DNA of 54,571 nucleotides from Ophiocordyceps camponoti-saundersi (nom. inval.) (lineage: Eukaryota; Ascomycota; Sordariomycetes; Hypocreales; Ophiocordycipitaceae), in assembly GCA_003339415.1 (NCBI GenBank), contig PDHQ01000065.1:1-54571 (forward strand), read 5' to 3'. Each line of letters opens with the position of its first letter. The first letter of the stretch is position 1. The notes beneath the pieces were generated by a model. It had not been told where the DNA came from and ran no database searches. It saw only the letters and a program-made list of their open reading frames with translations. A program made the position numbers and the translations under genes. Below are positions 30,495 to 40,353 of the stretch, piece by piece.

Positions 30495-32660
30495 TCAGCT
30501 AACGCCATAAGTGCGCGCCACACTAGCGCCACGACTCCTCTCTCTCCTCTCAGGCGCTCTCTCCCGCTCTCTCTCCCGCTCTCTCTCCCACTCCCTCTCC
30601 TGCAACCGCCTCGGCTTCGACGTCGTCATCGTCGTTGTCGTCATGTTCACTGATTTTCGCTTTTCGGTGTCTCTGACAGAAGCCCTCGCTTCTTGGGGTG
30701 CTGTCGCTGCCTCTTTGGCCAGCCGGACGTCTCCTCGTGACAGGCCTAAATCGCCGCTATAAGGCTCAAACTTCGTCACCAGCCGATCCAACCCCATGCG
30801 CAGTGCCTCCGTTACCGCGTCCACGGCGGGGCTCTGAGGGGCCCTCCCGGCATATGTCCAGTGGTCCGGAAATCGCTTCTTGAGAGCCTCCACCTTGCCC
30901 GTCACCGCAGTCATGATCCGCACTAAGCTCGCCACGTCCCTCTGCACGATGCCAAACTCGTCCTCGGCGAGGCTGTGCACTGCTAAGTGACAGAGCGCCC
31001 CCACGGCGTGAATATAGACTGTCGGCTCCGCATACGGTGTGCCCAGCACCACCGCTGCCAACTGCGTGCCTGCATCCTGTCGCAGCAGACACCCGAGCCA
31101 CGGGACATCGACGAAGCCGGCTGCCCAGTGTGAGAGCCCGCTTCTGATGTGGTCAGGCGTCAGCGCCTCCTGCTGCTCCTTGCTGAGGAGCCGATCCTTG
31201 GCACCCTTCCACGTCTTTTTTGCTAACGGGCTCAATTCTGAGACTGGGGTAGAACCGGGAGCTCGACCCATCTGATCCCATGCTTTTTCGACGCCCCGGA
31301 TCAGCCCATAGGATTGGTTGGTCTTATTCATGATGGGCTCGTCTCGAAGCGGTGCCAAAACTCGCTGCCGCGCGGCTGCTTCTCTGGGTAGAGTCACGTT
31401 CGTCGACTCTGGCCTCTCGAATTGGTCCACCCGCTGGTCGATGCCGCGGAGCAATCCCATGCAAATCGCACAGATCTGAGTCCACATGGGCCCATCCTTG
31501 CGGTCAATGTCGCGGTAGATGGCCTGTCTGCGCGTATCAAAGTCTTTGGCGATGAGCGCCAATTCCCACATGGCGAACGCCTGCATATCGTGTCAGCGGC
31601 ACCGTGCTTTGTCCAACTGCCAACGACATACCTGAACAGACGGCTTCTTGCTCTTCAATCCGTTCAAAAGACTTCCATTGGGATCTTTTGACTCCGTTGT
31701 CAGCGGCTTTCCGTTCTTCAGCGGCTCTTTGACCATGAAGAGGGAAAATGCCGTGTTCCCTGTGGACCATACGACGAACAACAACGTTCCCGCGTAGATG
31801 CAGCGTCCCAAGAGAAAAATATCGACAGGCCATGTTGACGGGGGGATCCTCGACTGGGGAAGGTTATAGAATGGGCGTAGAAGCGTCATAGTCCAGCTCC
31901 AGGCGAAAGATCTGAGGCAAAGAAGGTAAAAGACAATGGTGAAGAGGAGAGTCAGCAACGCCTGGAGCGCGCACCCCGACAAAATTCTTGGGAACTGCGA
32001 CAGAAACGCGTTAAGAGGCGAAGGCGTCGACGCTTGATCTACATCTCCACCCTGAGCTTTTGACCTCGGCAGGACGAAGTCAAGCCGATCAAGATCCAAC
32101 CGATAATGGCGAATGGTCTGCCACAAAGCGCACATCATCAAATAACAAGCCAGCATCAAAGGCCGCTCGTTCAGCCTGGCGCGATCGCCACTCCAGTATG
32201 TGATCCATCGAAGGTTGGACGAGCTGGGCATGGAAGCCAGGAAGACAGGACAGAAGACCCAGGCCGAGAGTCCGTACCAGAAGCCCGTCTCGTACGACTG
32301 CGCGCTCGTCAGAATAGAGCCGAGCGAGTGTATGCCGGAGGCCGTCGTCTTGAAGCCGACATGGTAGTTGGCGATGCGGAGGATAAGAATCGCGAGCCCG
32401 CAGGTGAAGATGACGGCTGTTCGGATTCCGCAGGGGCCGAAGGGGAACCAAGACCACAAGACTGTGTGCACAGCTGTCAGTTCAAAGAAATTCTTTCATT
32501 CTTTGTACCGTCATCACTCACAAGACGTCCACGGCGTGAGGAGTAGGGCCTCCAGGTATGACGCCGCTAGCAGGAGGGTGGCCGTCGAAGAGAAGCGCCT
32601 ATGAAGGGCTGGCTGTAGCGTGTCCTTGTAGGGAGCTCTGCGACTCGATGTGCCAGCCAT
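30495..32660 (-). CDS. NDC1: Ndc1-type transmembrane nucleoporin
   Basis: Three exons, 32660-32522, 32461-31632 and 31580-30495, encode 684 aa. The N-terminal half has about six membrane helices: SSTATLLLAASYLEALLLTP, TAVIFTCGLAILILRIANY, YGLSAWVFCPVFLASMP, LMLACYLMMCALWQTIR, CALQALLTLLFTIVFYLLCL and FLLGRCIYAGTLLFVVWS. The C-terminal half is soluble and helical, with the family signature AFAMWELALIAKDFDTRR and DRKDGPMWTQICAICMGLL. Ndc1 anchors the nuclear pore complex and, in fungi, also the spindle pole body in the nuclear envelope. The last 30 residues are an unusual Glu-Arg dipeptide tail encoded by a CTCTCTCCCG-like repeat. It is divergent from the syntaxin gene with 352 bp between start codons. 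Confidence 0.9.
30545..30605. repeat. CT-rich decamer repeat encoding an Arg/Glu tail
   Basis: About four imperfect copies of CTCTCTCCCG/CTCTCTCCCA lie in the NDC1 C-terminal codons and give alternating ER residues on the minus strand. The frame is kept through the repeat. Confidence 0.75.
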
Positions 32661-33012
32661 GGCGAAGGCGCATTGCCTGGGCCGTTGCGACAACCGATAG
32701 ATGACGCGCTCGTGAGAATTGAACAGTACAGAAAGATGCGTGTGAGTAAAAATCTCGGGCGTCGCGCGTTCTATGAAGGGACAAAGGCACGGTGGACCTT
32801 ACGAGTCACGTGTACGTCGGCCTAACCTCAGAGGCTGAATCTGATAATCGATTAGTGTCACGTGGTAAGACGAGTAGCGGAATTGCTTATGTAACGCCGT
32901 TTCCACCTGGACAACGGGCGACAACGGGCGGAGTCAACGTCAGTCCTCAACCAACCCCAACCACCGCAACCCCCTTTCCTCGGCCTTCACAGCCCGTCCG
33001 CTCCCCAGCGCC
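32661..33012. promoter_or_regulatory. bidirectional NDC1/syntaxin promoter with two GTCACGTG boxes
   Basis: A 352-bp divergent spacer with GTCACGTG at 32805-32812 and again at 32857-32864, 145-210 nt from the two start codons. A CAACGGGCG direct repeat lies at about 32911-32932 nearer the syntaxin start. Factor identity (Cbf1 or another bHLH protein) is inferred. Confidence 0.5.
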
Positions 33013-33879
33013 ATGTCGTACGAGCAGCTCTCGAGCCTGGAGTCAGGCCGTCGCGAGGGCGGTAGCGGCGGCTACACCGACGATCCCGCTTTTCGCGATC
33101 TTCAGCACACCCTCAAGTCCAAGTTGCAGTCGCTACTGAGCGGCAACCGCAAACTAGCCAACGATGTCAACGTCCTGGGCACCAAGAAGGATACGCCACG
33201 CCTGCGCGAGCGCGTTCACAATAGCATGGACAAGACCCGCGAACTTTGTCGAGACATCGGAGACGGCGTCAAGCAGTTGCAGGCCTGGGATGATCTGTCG
33301 GTCAGTCGTGAAGAGCGCCGCCCGTCCCTTTTCTCCTCCCGTAGCTGAACAGGCTAGTAGAAGCAACAACGATACGAACAAACCAAAGTCTCGAGCGACT
33401 TTCAAGCAGCCCTGAAAGAGTTTCAAAGCCTGCAGAGGACAGCGCTCGAGAAGGAAAAGGCGTCGGTGACGGCAGCTCGCGCTGCTCACGAATCCGAGTC
33501 CGGCCCCTCAGGTGGCGCCTCGTTCGAGCAGCAGCAACAGCAGCAACAGCTCCTGTCGCAGATGGCCCCCCAAGACGAAGTCGACTTCCAAGAAGCTCTC
33601 ATCATTGAGCGCGAAGAGGAGATCCGCAACATCGAGCAGGGTGTCGGAGACCTCAATGTGTTATTTCGGCAGGTCGCGCAGATTGTCGACGAACAGGAGG
33701 TCGGTATCCGGACGATAGCGGATAACGTGGAGAACGTTCACGACAACACGCGCCAGGCGGACGTAGAGACACGGCAGGCTGCGCGGTACCAAAAGGCTGC
33801 GCGAAATAAGAGCTGTTGTCTACTCCTCATTCTAGCCGTCATTCTCACCATTGTCATTTTAGCCATCGTTTTGGGATGA
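33013..33879 (+). CDS. PEP12: Pep12-like syntaxin (endosomal/vacuolar Qa-SNARE)
   Basis: Two exons, 33013-33300 and 33361-33879, encode 268 aa. An N-terminal Habc-like helical region (about 20-150; DPAFRDLQHTLKSKLQSLLS, ERVHNSMDKTRELCRDIGDG) is followed by a Gln run (from about residue 150), the SNARE helix (about 170-240) with the zero-layer Gln in LNVLFRQVAQIVDEQE, and a single C-terminal anchor (CCLLLILAVILTIVILAIVL). SNARE-proximal cysteines precede the anchor. Sequence and size favour the Pep12 class, which directs Golgi-to-endosome fusion, over Sso1, Sed5 or Tlg2; the class is an inference. The intron has several candidate acceptors (CAG, TAG, TAG); 33361 keeps the frame and the family-like KQQRYEQTKVSSDFQ. 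Confidence 0.85.
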
Positions 33880-33999
33880 GTTGATTATTTCGGTTCAATG
33901 GCGTTCAAGGTGGTTTTGTGCCTATATTGTACCTCTAGTCTTTTCATTTATTATCCATGCTGTCTCAGTAATGCTGTCTCAGCAGAGCTGCATCATGCG

Positions 34000-34956
34000 C
34001 TATGCTTTTGAAGGGTCCGGCTTTGTTCGCGACTTCGATTCTAGAGGCGGCCCTCGCAGGAACGGCAAGTGTGGACAGACTACCGGACGCGTCTGTAGTA
34101 TTGGTATATGCGGGCTTGGGTCCAGTTCGAAAACGCGCCACTTGGAGATTGCCGAGTTGACGCTACCAAGACCAAAAGTAGTGGCCCAGTACAGGAAGAC
34201 GGCCGAAGGAAGATAGGCAGAAGCGGCCGCGATGAAGGGAAAGAGGATCATGCCCCGAGTCAAGCCGAGTTGCAGCCTCTCCATGGTAGACTTGGGTCGA
34301 GTGTCATTAAGGGCAAGCAGCGCTTGAAAATCTTCCTTGGATAGCTTCCCCCACGTATTGTGCGCAATTAAGGCCGAGCAAAGCAGAGGGAGGGCATAGT
34401 AGGGATCCTGTGCGGTCAGGTCCACGAACCACAGACAGCCCCCATGAGCCAGCGATTGATCAAAGAGGCTAGTGGCAGTAAACGTCGGCGCACCGCACAA
34501 TCCCCGCAAAGCCTGAGTGACGACGAGAAAGGGCCCCGCGCTAAGGAGGGGCAAAAACGACTTCCATCGTTGGACACGCCACTCTTTGAAGATTCGCCGT
34601 TGAGATAGTTTCATCAAGCCGGAAAGACGGCTCTCATCATGAAGAATATCGGCATCAACGGCAGTGTGTCGCGCAACCCAAGCCGCAAGCAATGGACGCA
34701 ACTGTCGTCTCCTCTGATCTAGGCGAGAGACATAAAGATGGATGGGAAGCCTGATGGTGAAATTGACTCCCGCAGCGACCAGCGGTATCACGATATACCA
34801 GGGCAGGCCAATCGCGTGACCCGAGCTCATTGCTTCTGCAGTCCAGGCGACGGCCTGTCCGAAATGAGAATGTCGTCGTCCATCTATCTTTGCAAGGTTG
34901 GCTCTGACCCTGGCTCTGATGCAGGGGGCGGAGCCCGCGATGGACCTGCGAAGCAT
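34000..34956 (-). CDS. COX18: mitochondrial inner-membrane insertase Cox18 (Oxa1/YidC family)
   Basis: A single exon. I choose ATG 34956 (318 aa) because it opens a good presequence (MLRRSIAGSAPCIRARVRAN). The frame extends to an ATG at 35124 (374 aa), but those extra residues do not look like a targeting signal. Family features include GHAIGLPWYIVIPLVAAGVNF as the first helix, RLPIHLYVSRLDQRRRQLRP, WKSFLPLLSAGPFLVVTQAL, GGCLWFVDLTAQDPYYALPL and MILFPFIAAASAYLPSAVFLYW. The tail is Pro-rich. Cox18 exports the C-terminal domain of Cox2 across the inner membrane during cytochrome c oxidase assembly. The WFxDLTxxDPYYxLP motif is typical of the Oxa1 superfamily; size and divergence favour Cox18 over Oxa1. 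Confidence 0.85.
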   Translation of the reverse strand: MLRRSIAGSAPCIRARVRANLAKIDGRRHSHFGQAVAWTAEAMSSGHAIGLPWYIVIPLVAAGVNFTIRLPIHLYVSRLDQRRRQLRPLLAAWVARHTAVDADILHDESRLSGLMKLSQRRIFKEWRVQRWKSFLPLLSAGPFLVVTQALRGLCGAPTFTATSLFDQSLAHGGCLWFVDLTAQDPYYALPLLCSALIAHNTWGKLSKEDFQALLALNDTRPKSTMERLQLGLTRGMILFPFIAAASAYLPSAVFLYWATTFGLGSVNSAISKWRVFELDPSPHIPILQTRPVVCPHLPFLRGPPLESKSRTKPDPSKA

Positions 34957-35269
34957 CTGAGGAGCTCCTGCGACAAACACAAGCTCGGCTTGATATAGGT
35001 GCTGACAGGAACGTGGAAGCGGGTTGGAGAAGACGTCATTAGATGAACAAGCCTTTCTTTGTTTTCCACAGCTCAAGATGCCTAATGCCGGCAGCACGTG
35101 ATCAGCTTCATCTCCCCACCTCATCCCACCTTATTGACGTCGTCTCTACAGTCCCACCCACGCCGTCACACGTTCATATTCGCTGTCCTCACGATACTCG
35201 CCAAGCATCATGCGCTGAGTAAGAGATGAAATTGGGCAGGAGAGTGAACTCGCTCGCAATAACTTCGCC
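34957..35269. promoter_or_regulatory. bidirectional COX18/ALG11 promoter with a CACGTGAT box
   Basis: A 313-bp divergent spacer (145 bp if COX18 starts at 35124). CACGTGAT lies at 35095-35102, 139 nt from the chosen COX18 start and 168 nt from the ALG11 start. If the longer COX18 start were used, this box would lie inside the CDS, which slightly favours the shorter start. Confidence 0.45.
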
Positions 35270-37060
35270 ATGGACACCAGCGGCAGGGGGCTGTTCGGCC
35301 TCGATATGTTACCACCACCCCTGACCATGACCATCTTCTGCTCGATACCGATTATCGTCGCCTTCTTCGTCCCGCTTCTCCTTCGCGAGCTCGCCTTCGC
35401 TCTCGGATGGCTCCTCCGCCAGCGAACCAGCGGTCGACGATCTCAACTCGTCACCCTCATGACCAAGGATGATAGAGTGTATCAGCTGCAAAACGGTGGG
35501 CGCTTACCTGGCCTCGGGAGCACATACGATAGCGGTTGGGACGGTATTGTCGGTTTCTTTCACCCCTTCTGGTAATCCCCACGTCCTGGTCTTTTCTCCC
35601 CCATTTTCATCCATTCGCTGACGACGCTACTCAGCAATGCTGGTGGTGGTGGAGAGCGCGTCCTCTGGGCTGCAATCCGCGCGACACAGAGTCGATGGCC
35701 TAGGGCCAAGTGCGTCGTCTACACGGGCGACCATGAAATGACAAAGGAAGCCATCATACAGAGAGTCAGGGTTCGCTCGGATTTGCCACCTTTTTGCTGT
35801 CGGGCATCTTTCTCACTCGGGCGCAGAGCCGGTTCAACATTCACCTCTATCCACCCACCATCGTCTTTCTGTACCTTTCCAAGCGACACTGGGTACTACC
35901 AGCGACCTGGCCGCGCTTCACCCTCCTTGGCCAGTCGCTCGGCTCTATGGTCCTGGCTTGGGACGCCTTTTCTCTGTTAGTGCCGGATATTTTCGTCGAC
36001 ACCATGGGCTATGCTTTCGCCCTTGGGCTCTGTAAGATTCTCTTCCGCCGCACACCGACGGGCGCCTACGTTCATTATCCGACCATCTCTACGGACATGC
36101 TGGAATCGCTCGATCCAGCTTCGCGCGTGGGGTCGCAAGGTGTTAACGCCGGACAGGGCACCGGCGCCCGGGGCTGGGCCAAGAAGGCATACTGGCGCCT
36201 ATTTGCGCGCCTTTACTCGGCCGTCGGCTCTTCTGTCGACGTGGTAATGACAAACTCTACCTGGACGCAGGCGCACATTAAGAGCCTGTGGGGACCTCAC
36301 CGTCGGAAGAAGGACGCTACAGACCCAATCGCCGTCGTCTACCCTCCTGTCGCCGTTCGCGAAGTCGAGGAGGCGATCGAATTGTCCGAAGCGAGCGAGA
36401 AGAGGCGAGAAAAGGTGCTCCTGTACATTGCGCAGTTCCGGCCTGAAAAGAATCATCAACTAGTGCTGCAATCATTTGCCGACTTCCTTAAGACGGGAGG
36501 CGAAGCCGCATCCGACGCTCGACTCGTCCTCATTGGCAGCGTCCGCGACGATCAAGATTCCAAAAAAGTCTACCAGCTGCGCCTCCTGGCCAATGAGCTG
36601 GGCGTCAAGGATCGAGTCGCCTTCCAGCTGGACGCTTCCTGGCCCGAGATACTCGACTGGCTCGGCAGGGCTTCCGTCGGCGTAAACGGCATGTGGAACG
36701 AGCACTTTGGCATCGGCGTCGTCGAGTATCAGGCAGCCGGTCTCATCGCCGTTGTCCACGACAGCGGCGGTCCCAAGCTTGATATCGTCGTCGACATCGA
36801 TGGCAAGCCGACAGGTACGTTGCTATTGCTTTCACGGCCTGTCCAGGAGGGGATAAGTCACTGACCTCGGGCACCTAGGTTTTCACGCGACCTCGGCCGA
36901 GGAGTTCGCGGCGTGCTATGCAAAGGCCCTGTCGCTAGCTGATCCGCTGGCGGTTCGGAAGCGAGCTCGCGCGTCATCTCTCAGATTCACCGAGGAGGCC
37001 TTTGCGACGCAATGGTTAAAGCACATGGACCGGCTAGTGGCGCTTTCGAGGCGCAAATAG
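35270..37060 (+). CDS. ALG11: GDP-Man:Man3-4GlcNAc2-PP-dolichol alpha-1,2-mannosyltransferase Alg11
   Basis: Four exons, 35270-35571, 35635-35770, 35827-36814 and 36879-37060, encode 535 aa. An N-terminal membrane helix (residues about 20-45, TMTIFCSIPIIVAFFVPLLL) anchors it in the ER. The Alg11 signature [20 protein letters not shown] spans the first intron. The GT4 C-terminal domain shows YIAQFRPEKNH and the EX7E pair in WNEHFGIGVVEYQAAG, which binds the GDP-mannose. The enzyme adds the fourth and fifth mannoses to the dolichol-linked oligosaccharide on the cytosolic face of the ER, an early step of N-glycosylation. Start, exon phases and length agree with the family. It is convergent with the GGT gene (218 bp between stops). 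Confidence 0.93.
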
Positions 37061-37278
37061 GCGATGTAGATATACACCCTCCTGCCCTTCCCTCTTCTTC
37101 CTTTCTTGTCACTGAGCTGTTGTCCTTTGTTTTCCTCATTTGCGACTATGAATGGCTGGCAGCGAATCGGAAAAAAAGGCGTTATATGTACATCTACACC
37201 TATATCTATCCAGGCAGAAGATGAAGCAAATAGGCTCAAAATTTACAGATGGCTTTCGGCACGATACATCACCCCCTC
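37061..37278. other. short convergent intergenic region
   Basis: A shared terminator region of ALG11 (+) and the GGT gene (-). A/T-rich sequence near 37165-37245 is suited to polyadenylation on both strands. Confidence 0.5.
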
Positions 37279-39415
37279 TTACAGCACGAAACCCCGGCTG
37301 TTGCTCTGACGTGGCTCGGCCGCCGCCTCGAAGGAGCCGTCATCAAGTATCCGAATGCCCTGAACGGCGCTGAGCCCCTCGGCTACACGCGAGATGTTAT
37401 GACCTCTCGCGGCGAGGGCATCAGCCGTGACGTTATCAAATGCGAACTCTAGCAGCAAGACGTTGGGCATGAGCTGATCGTGCATTCGCGGCTTGCGCAG
37501 GGCTTCGGCCATGGAACCGCCGTACTCGATGAGGTGCCACAGGACGGCGACGGTGGCGGATATGATGCGCGAACCGCCGGAGGCGCCGACGACAGCGCGC
37601 AGAGAGCCGTCGGGGTCGGAGGCGATGATGGGCGTTATAGAGGAGAGGGGCCGCTTGTAGGGGGCGATGTAGTTTGCTGTCGAAGGGGGTAAATTGAAAT
37701 CATTTGGGGAGCCGGGTATAGAGAAATCGTTCATCTCATCGTTCCTTTGCGCCCTGTCAGAAGCCATCCCAACGATTGATGATGGGCGGAGGACAGGAGG
37801 AAAAGGGAGGGAGCGCACAGCACGATCCCACTCAGGGGTTCCATGAGTTGCGCGCCGAAGACGAGGTTAATGGTCGTGGTAAGGGAGACGGCTCTACCAT
37901 CAGAATCGGCAGTGACAATGTGCGACGTTCCATGGCTCTCAGGCGCCATCTCTTCGAAGCCCGGATCATAATCATGTACAGACAGTGTGGCGTTGTCTTG
38001 GATTCGTTGCTTAACATGACGGACGTAGCCCTCATCCAGTAACCGCTCCTCGTGAGCCGCCACTTCCGGGACGAAATCCGGATCAGCGAGCCGGGCTCGA
38101 GCGCCGTAGCCAAAACGCATGGCTTCGACGAAGCGATGGGTGGCGAGGCCGGAATCAGCCGTGGGCGCGTACTGCTCGGCGACTTTGAGGATGCTCAGCC
38201 CGACGACGCCGCTGGCCGGCGCGCCAACGGTAAAGAGGTCTAAGCCACGGTAGCGGATGCGCTGAACGGGTCGCGAGATGACGGTGTAGCGCTCGAGGTC
38301 GTCGACTGTCATGGTCCCGTTGGTCGCCTGGACGTACTTGGCCATGGCCTCGGCTGGCCGCCCGTCAGCCGGTGCAGGCATCGGCTGGGAGCCGACTCAC
38401 CAAGCTCGCCGCTGTAGAAGGCTGCTGAGCCCTTCTCGGCGATGCGCTCGAGAGTCCTTGAATTCATCAGTGAGCGGTCTCGTGACAGAAAGAAAAGGGA
38501 GCGAGGTGAGGCTCGGCGCACTGGGCATAACGATTCCGAGTCATCAAATCACCCTCGCGGAGAAGCGTTCCTTGCCGTCGGGTGAGATTAGCGAAAGATG
38601 ATGAGCGTCAACGGAACGCACCATTCGGAGCAAAATCGAGGGCGAAGCTGGCGTCTTGCAGCAGATAGTAGCGCTTCTTGTCTGTCATCTTCTTGGCCAA
38701 GTCTCTCGACACTTGATTGTCGGGTGAGCAGCGAAGAGCATGTGGCAAGGGGAGGGGGATTCGTCACTCACCTCGAAAGCCGTCACGGGCGACGTGAATG
38801 GCACCTTGCAGCACCGTCTTCCAAGGCAACGACTGTAGCCCCTGAACTCAGCGACATAGGAGGTACAAAGGGGGGGTTCGGAGGGAATCGAACGCCGTAT
38901 TTGCCGTGTATGTATTCGAGCCCACGGACTTCGCCGGGAACAGCGACGGAAAGGCCGCCTGACATGCTGCCAGCGACATTGTCGAGAAACATGTCACGGT
39001 GAGCAGCCGCCGGAGCCGTCTCTCGGAAGTCGACGGCCTCATAGCGGCCATGCTCATCTCGGACGAGAGCAAACCCGCCACCGCCGATGCCAGAGTGGTA
39101 GAGGGCGACGACGCCGACGCAAAAGGTTGTGCCCACAGCGGCGTCCACGGCGTTTCCCTGAAGCCATTGAGTCAATGTATACATAAGATGAAGAAGATGA
39201 CGAGCGAAGAGAAGACATACGCCTCGGGCAAGTAGGTCTCTGCCGATGTAGCTACACTCAGATGCCTCGCTGACAACGGCGCCGCCCTTGCCCTGGTTCG
39301 CCGGGGCACCGAGCACGATGGACAACGGGACGGCATGGCAGAAAGACGCGGTGATGAAGAAGCTCAGTGGTATGAGTGAGAATAAGAACAGATATGTGTG
39401 CTTGAGCGAGTCCAT
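37279..39415 (-). CDS. gamma-glutamyltranspeptidase, secreted or vacuolar
   Basis: Eight exons, 39415-39221, 39157-38894, 38841-38772, 38711-38622, 38570-38522, 38456-38401, 38353-37819 and 37753-37279, encode 577 aa. A signal peptide is clear (hydrophobic FLFSLIPLSFFITASFCHA). The substrate-binding VDFRETAP motif, the autoprocessing Thr384 in SHGTSHIVTADSDG, then EMNDFSIPG, the PLSSITPII serine pair and the oxyanion GASGGSRI are all intact. The precursor cleaves itself before Thr384 into two subunits. The enzyme transfers or hydrolyses the gamma-glutamyl group of glutathione in the secretory pathway or vacuole. Exons of 49, 56, 70 and 90 nt make this the most intron-dense gene here besides ARP3. 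Which of several fungal GGT paralogues it is cannot be told. Confidence 0.92.
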
Positions 39416-40353
39416 CGTAGATTTCCGTTCAAGCGATATCTTCCATTGAGCCCGACAGTCGAGGGACGGAGCGAGAGAGGTGCGTGTATGTCAATGAAGA
39501 TGACGAGATAGGCGATAAGGGTCACGCGAAGGCGCCCCTTATCCCATGACACCATCTTCAACACACCCACCTTCCTCCCTCCATCCCCCCTCCTTCCCCC
39601 CTTGTCAGCGCTCGTGAGGCAGCCAACAAGTCTTGAGACCCTCTCGCAAAGGGAGTCGCCGTTGTCGGAGGTGAGAATGGACAGTCATCAAGGAGGCGAT
39701 TTTCCGGGAAAACGGCTTGCTTCGTCTCCCTCCCTGGTTTGCAGTTGATATACATACATACATACCGACCTACATGAATATACAGTGCATAGGTCTTTTC
39801 CGGGGTTTTTTTTTCTGCTCCTTGATCACGAAAGTGCAGCCAGTGGATCGAGGTCTGTCTTCCAACGTTGGACGTTATGTCGTGCAGCAGCCGCCTCATG
39901 CCTGACGGTCATGCGGGACAAATGATTATGCCCACTAGTATCCGTAGCTTGGTACTACATAATAGCTTGCTAGTACTAGTAGTAGGTGGTAGAGCCTAGA
40001 GGTACGGATAGTAACTGGTAGAAACTGCAAGGAGGGCATGTTAGTAATAGGTGCAACCGCAGAGGCTGATTCTGGGCTCCGGTGGCTACCCACCTCTAGG
40101 CGGAGCCCACCGAGGCGACCCGGTCTCCCGGGCCTGGGTAGGTACATAGTCCCTTATCACCGCTTACGGCCAGCTTGCTGCCGCCCTGCGGGTGCTAAAT
40201 GTTAATGCAAGCTCGTGGAGTGCTTACGAAAGCCAATCACCGTCCCTCCATTCGTATTCGTATGTTGTATGCACGAAGCTCAAGCTCGAAGCTTCCCAAA
40301 CCCAGGAAATTTTCCCCTCCTACCTTTTTCCCGGCTTCACGCGAAGAGCTCGC
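39416..40353. other. divergent upstream region of the GGT gene and TRM2
   Basis: About 940 bp. It contains an 8-bp inverted repeat GGGCTCCG (40074-40081) and CGGAGCCC (40101-40108) with a 19-base loop, and TACGGAT/TAGTACTAG motifs near 39950-40015. No gene is supported. The frame of TRM2 stays open upstream to 40192 but has no ATG there. Confidence 0.5.
40074..40108. repeat. 8-bp stem inverted repeat upstream of TRM2
   Basis: GGGCTCCG and CGGAGCCC are exact reverse complements separated by 19 bases. It might be a hairpin or a transposon footprint; function unknown. Confidence 0.5.

Noticed and set aside
38876..38896. GTTCGATTCCCTC on the minus strand resembling a tRNA T-arm (B box)
   Set aside because: It is the 5' part of a GGT intron; no acceptor stem, D-arm or anticodon arm can be built around it.
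29925..40353. Idea that NDC1-PEP12-COX18-ALG11-GGT-TRM2 form a functional cluster
   Set aside because: The products work in unrelated compartments and pathways; shared divergent promoters are enough to explain the arrangement.
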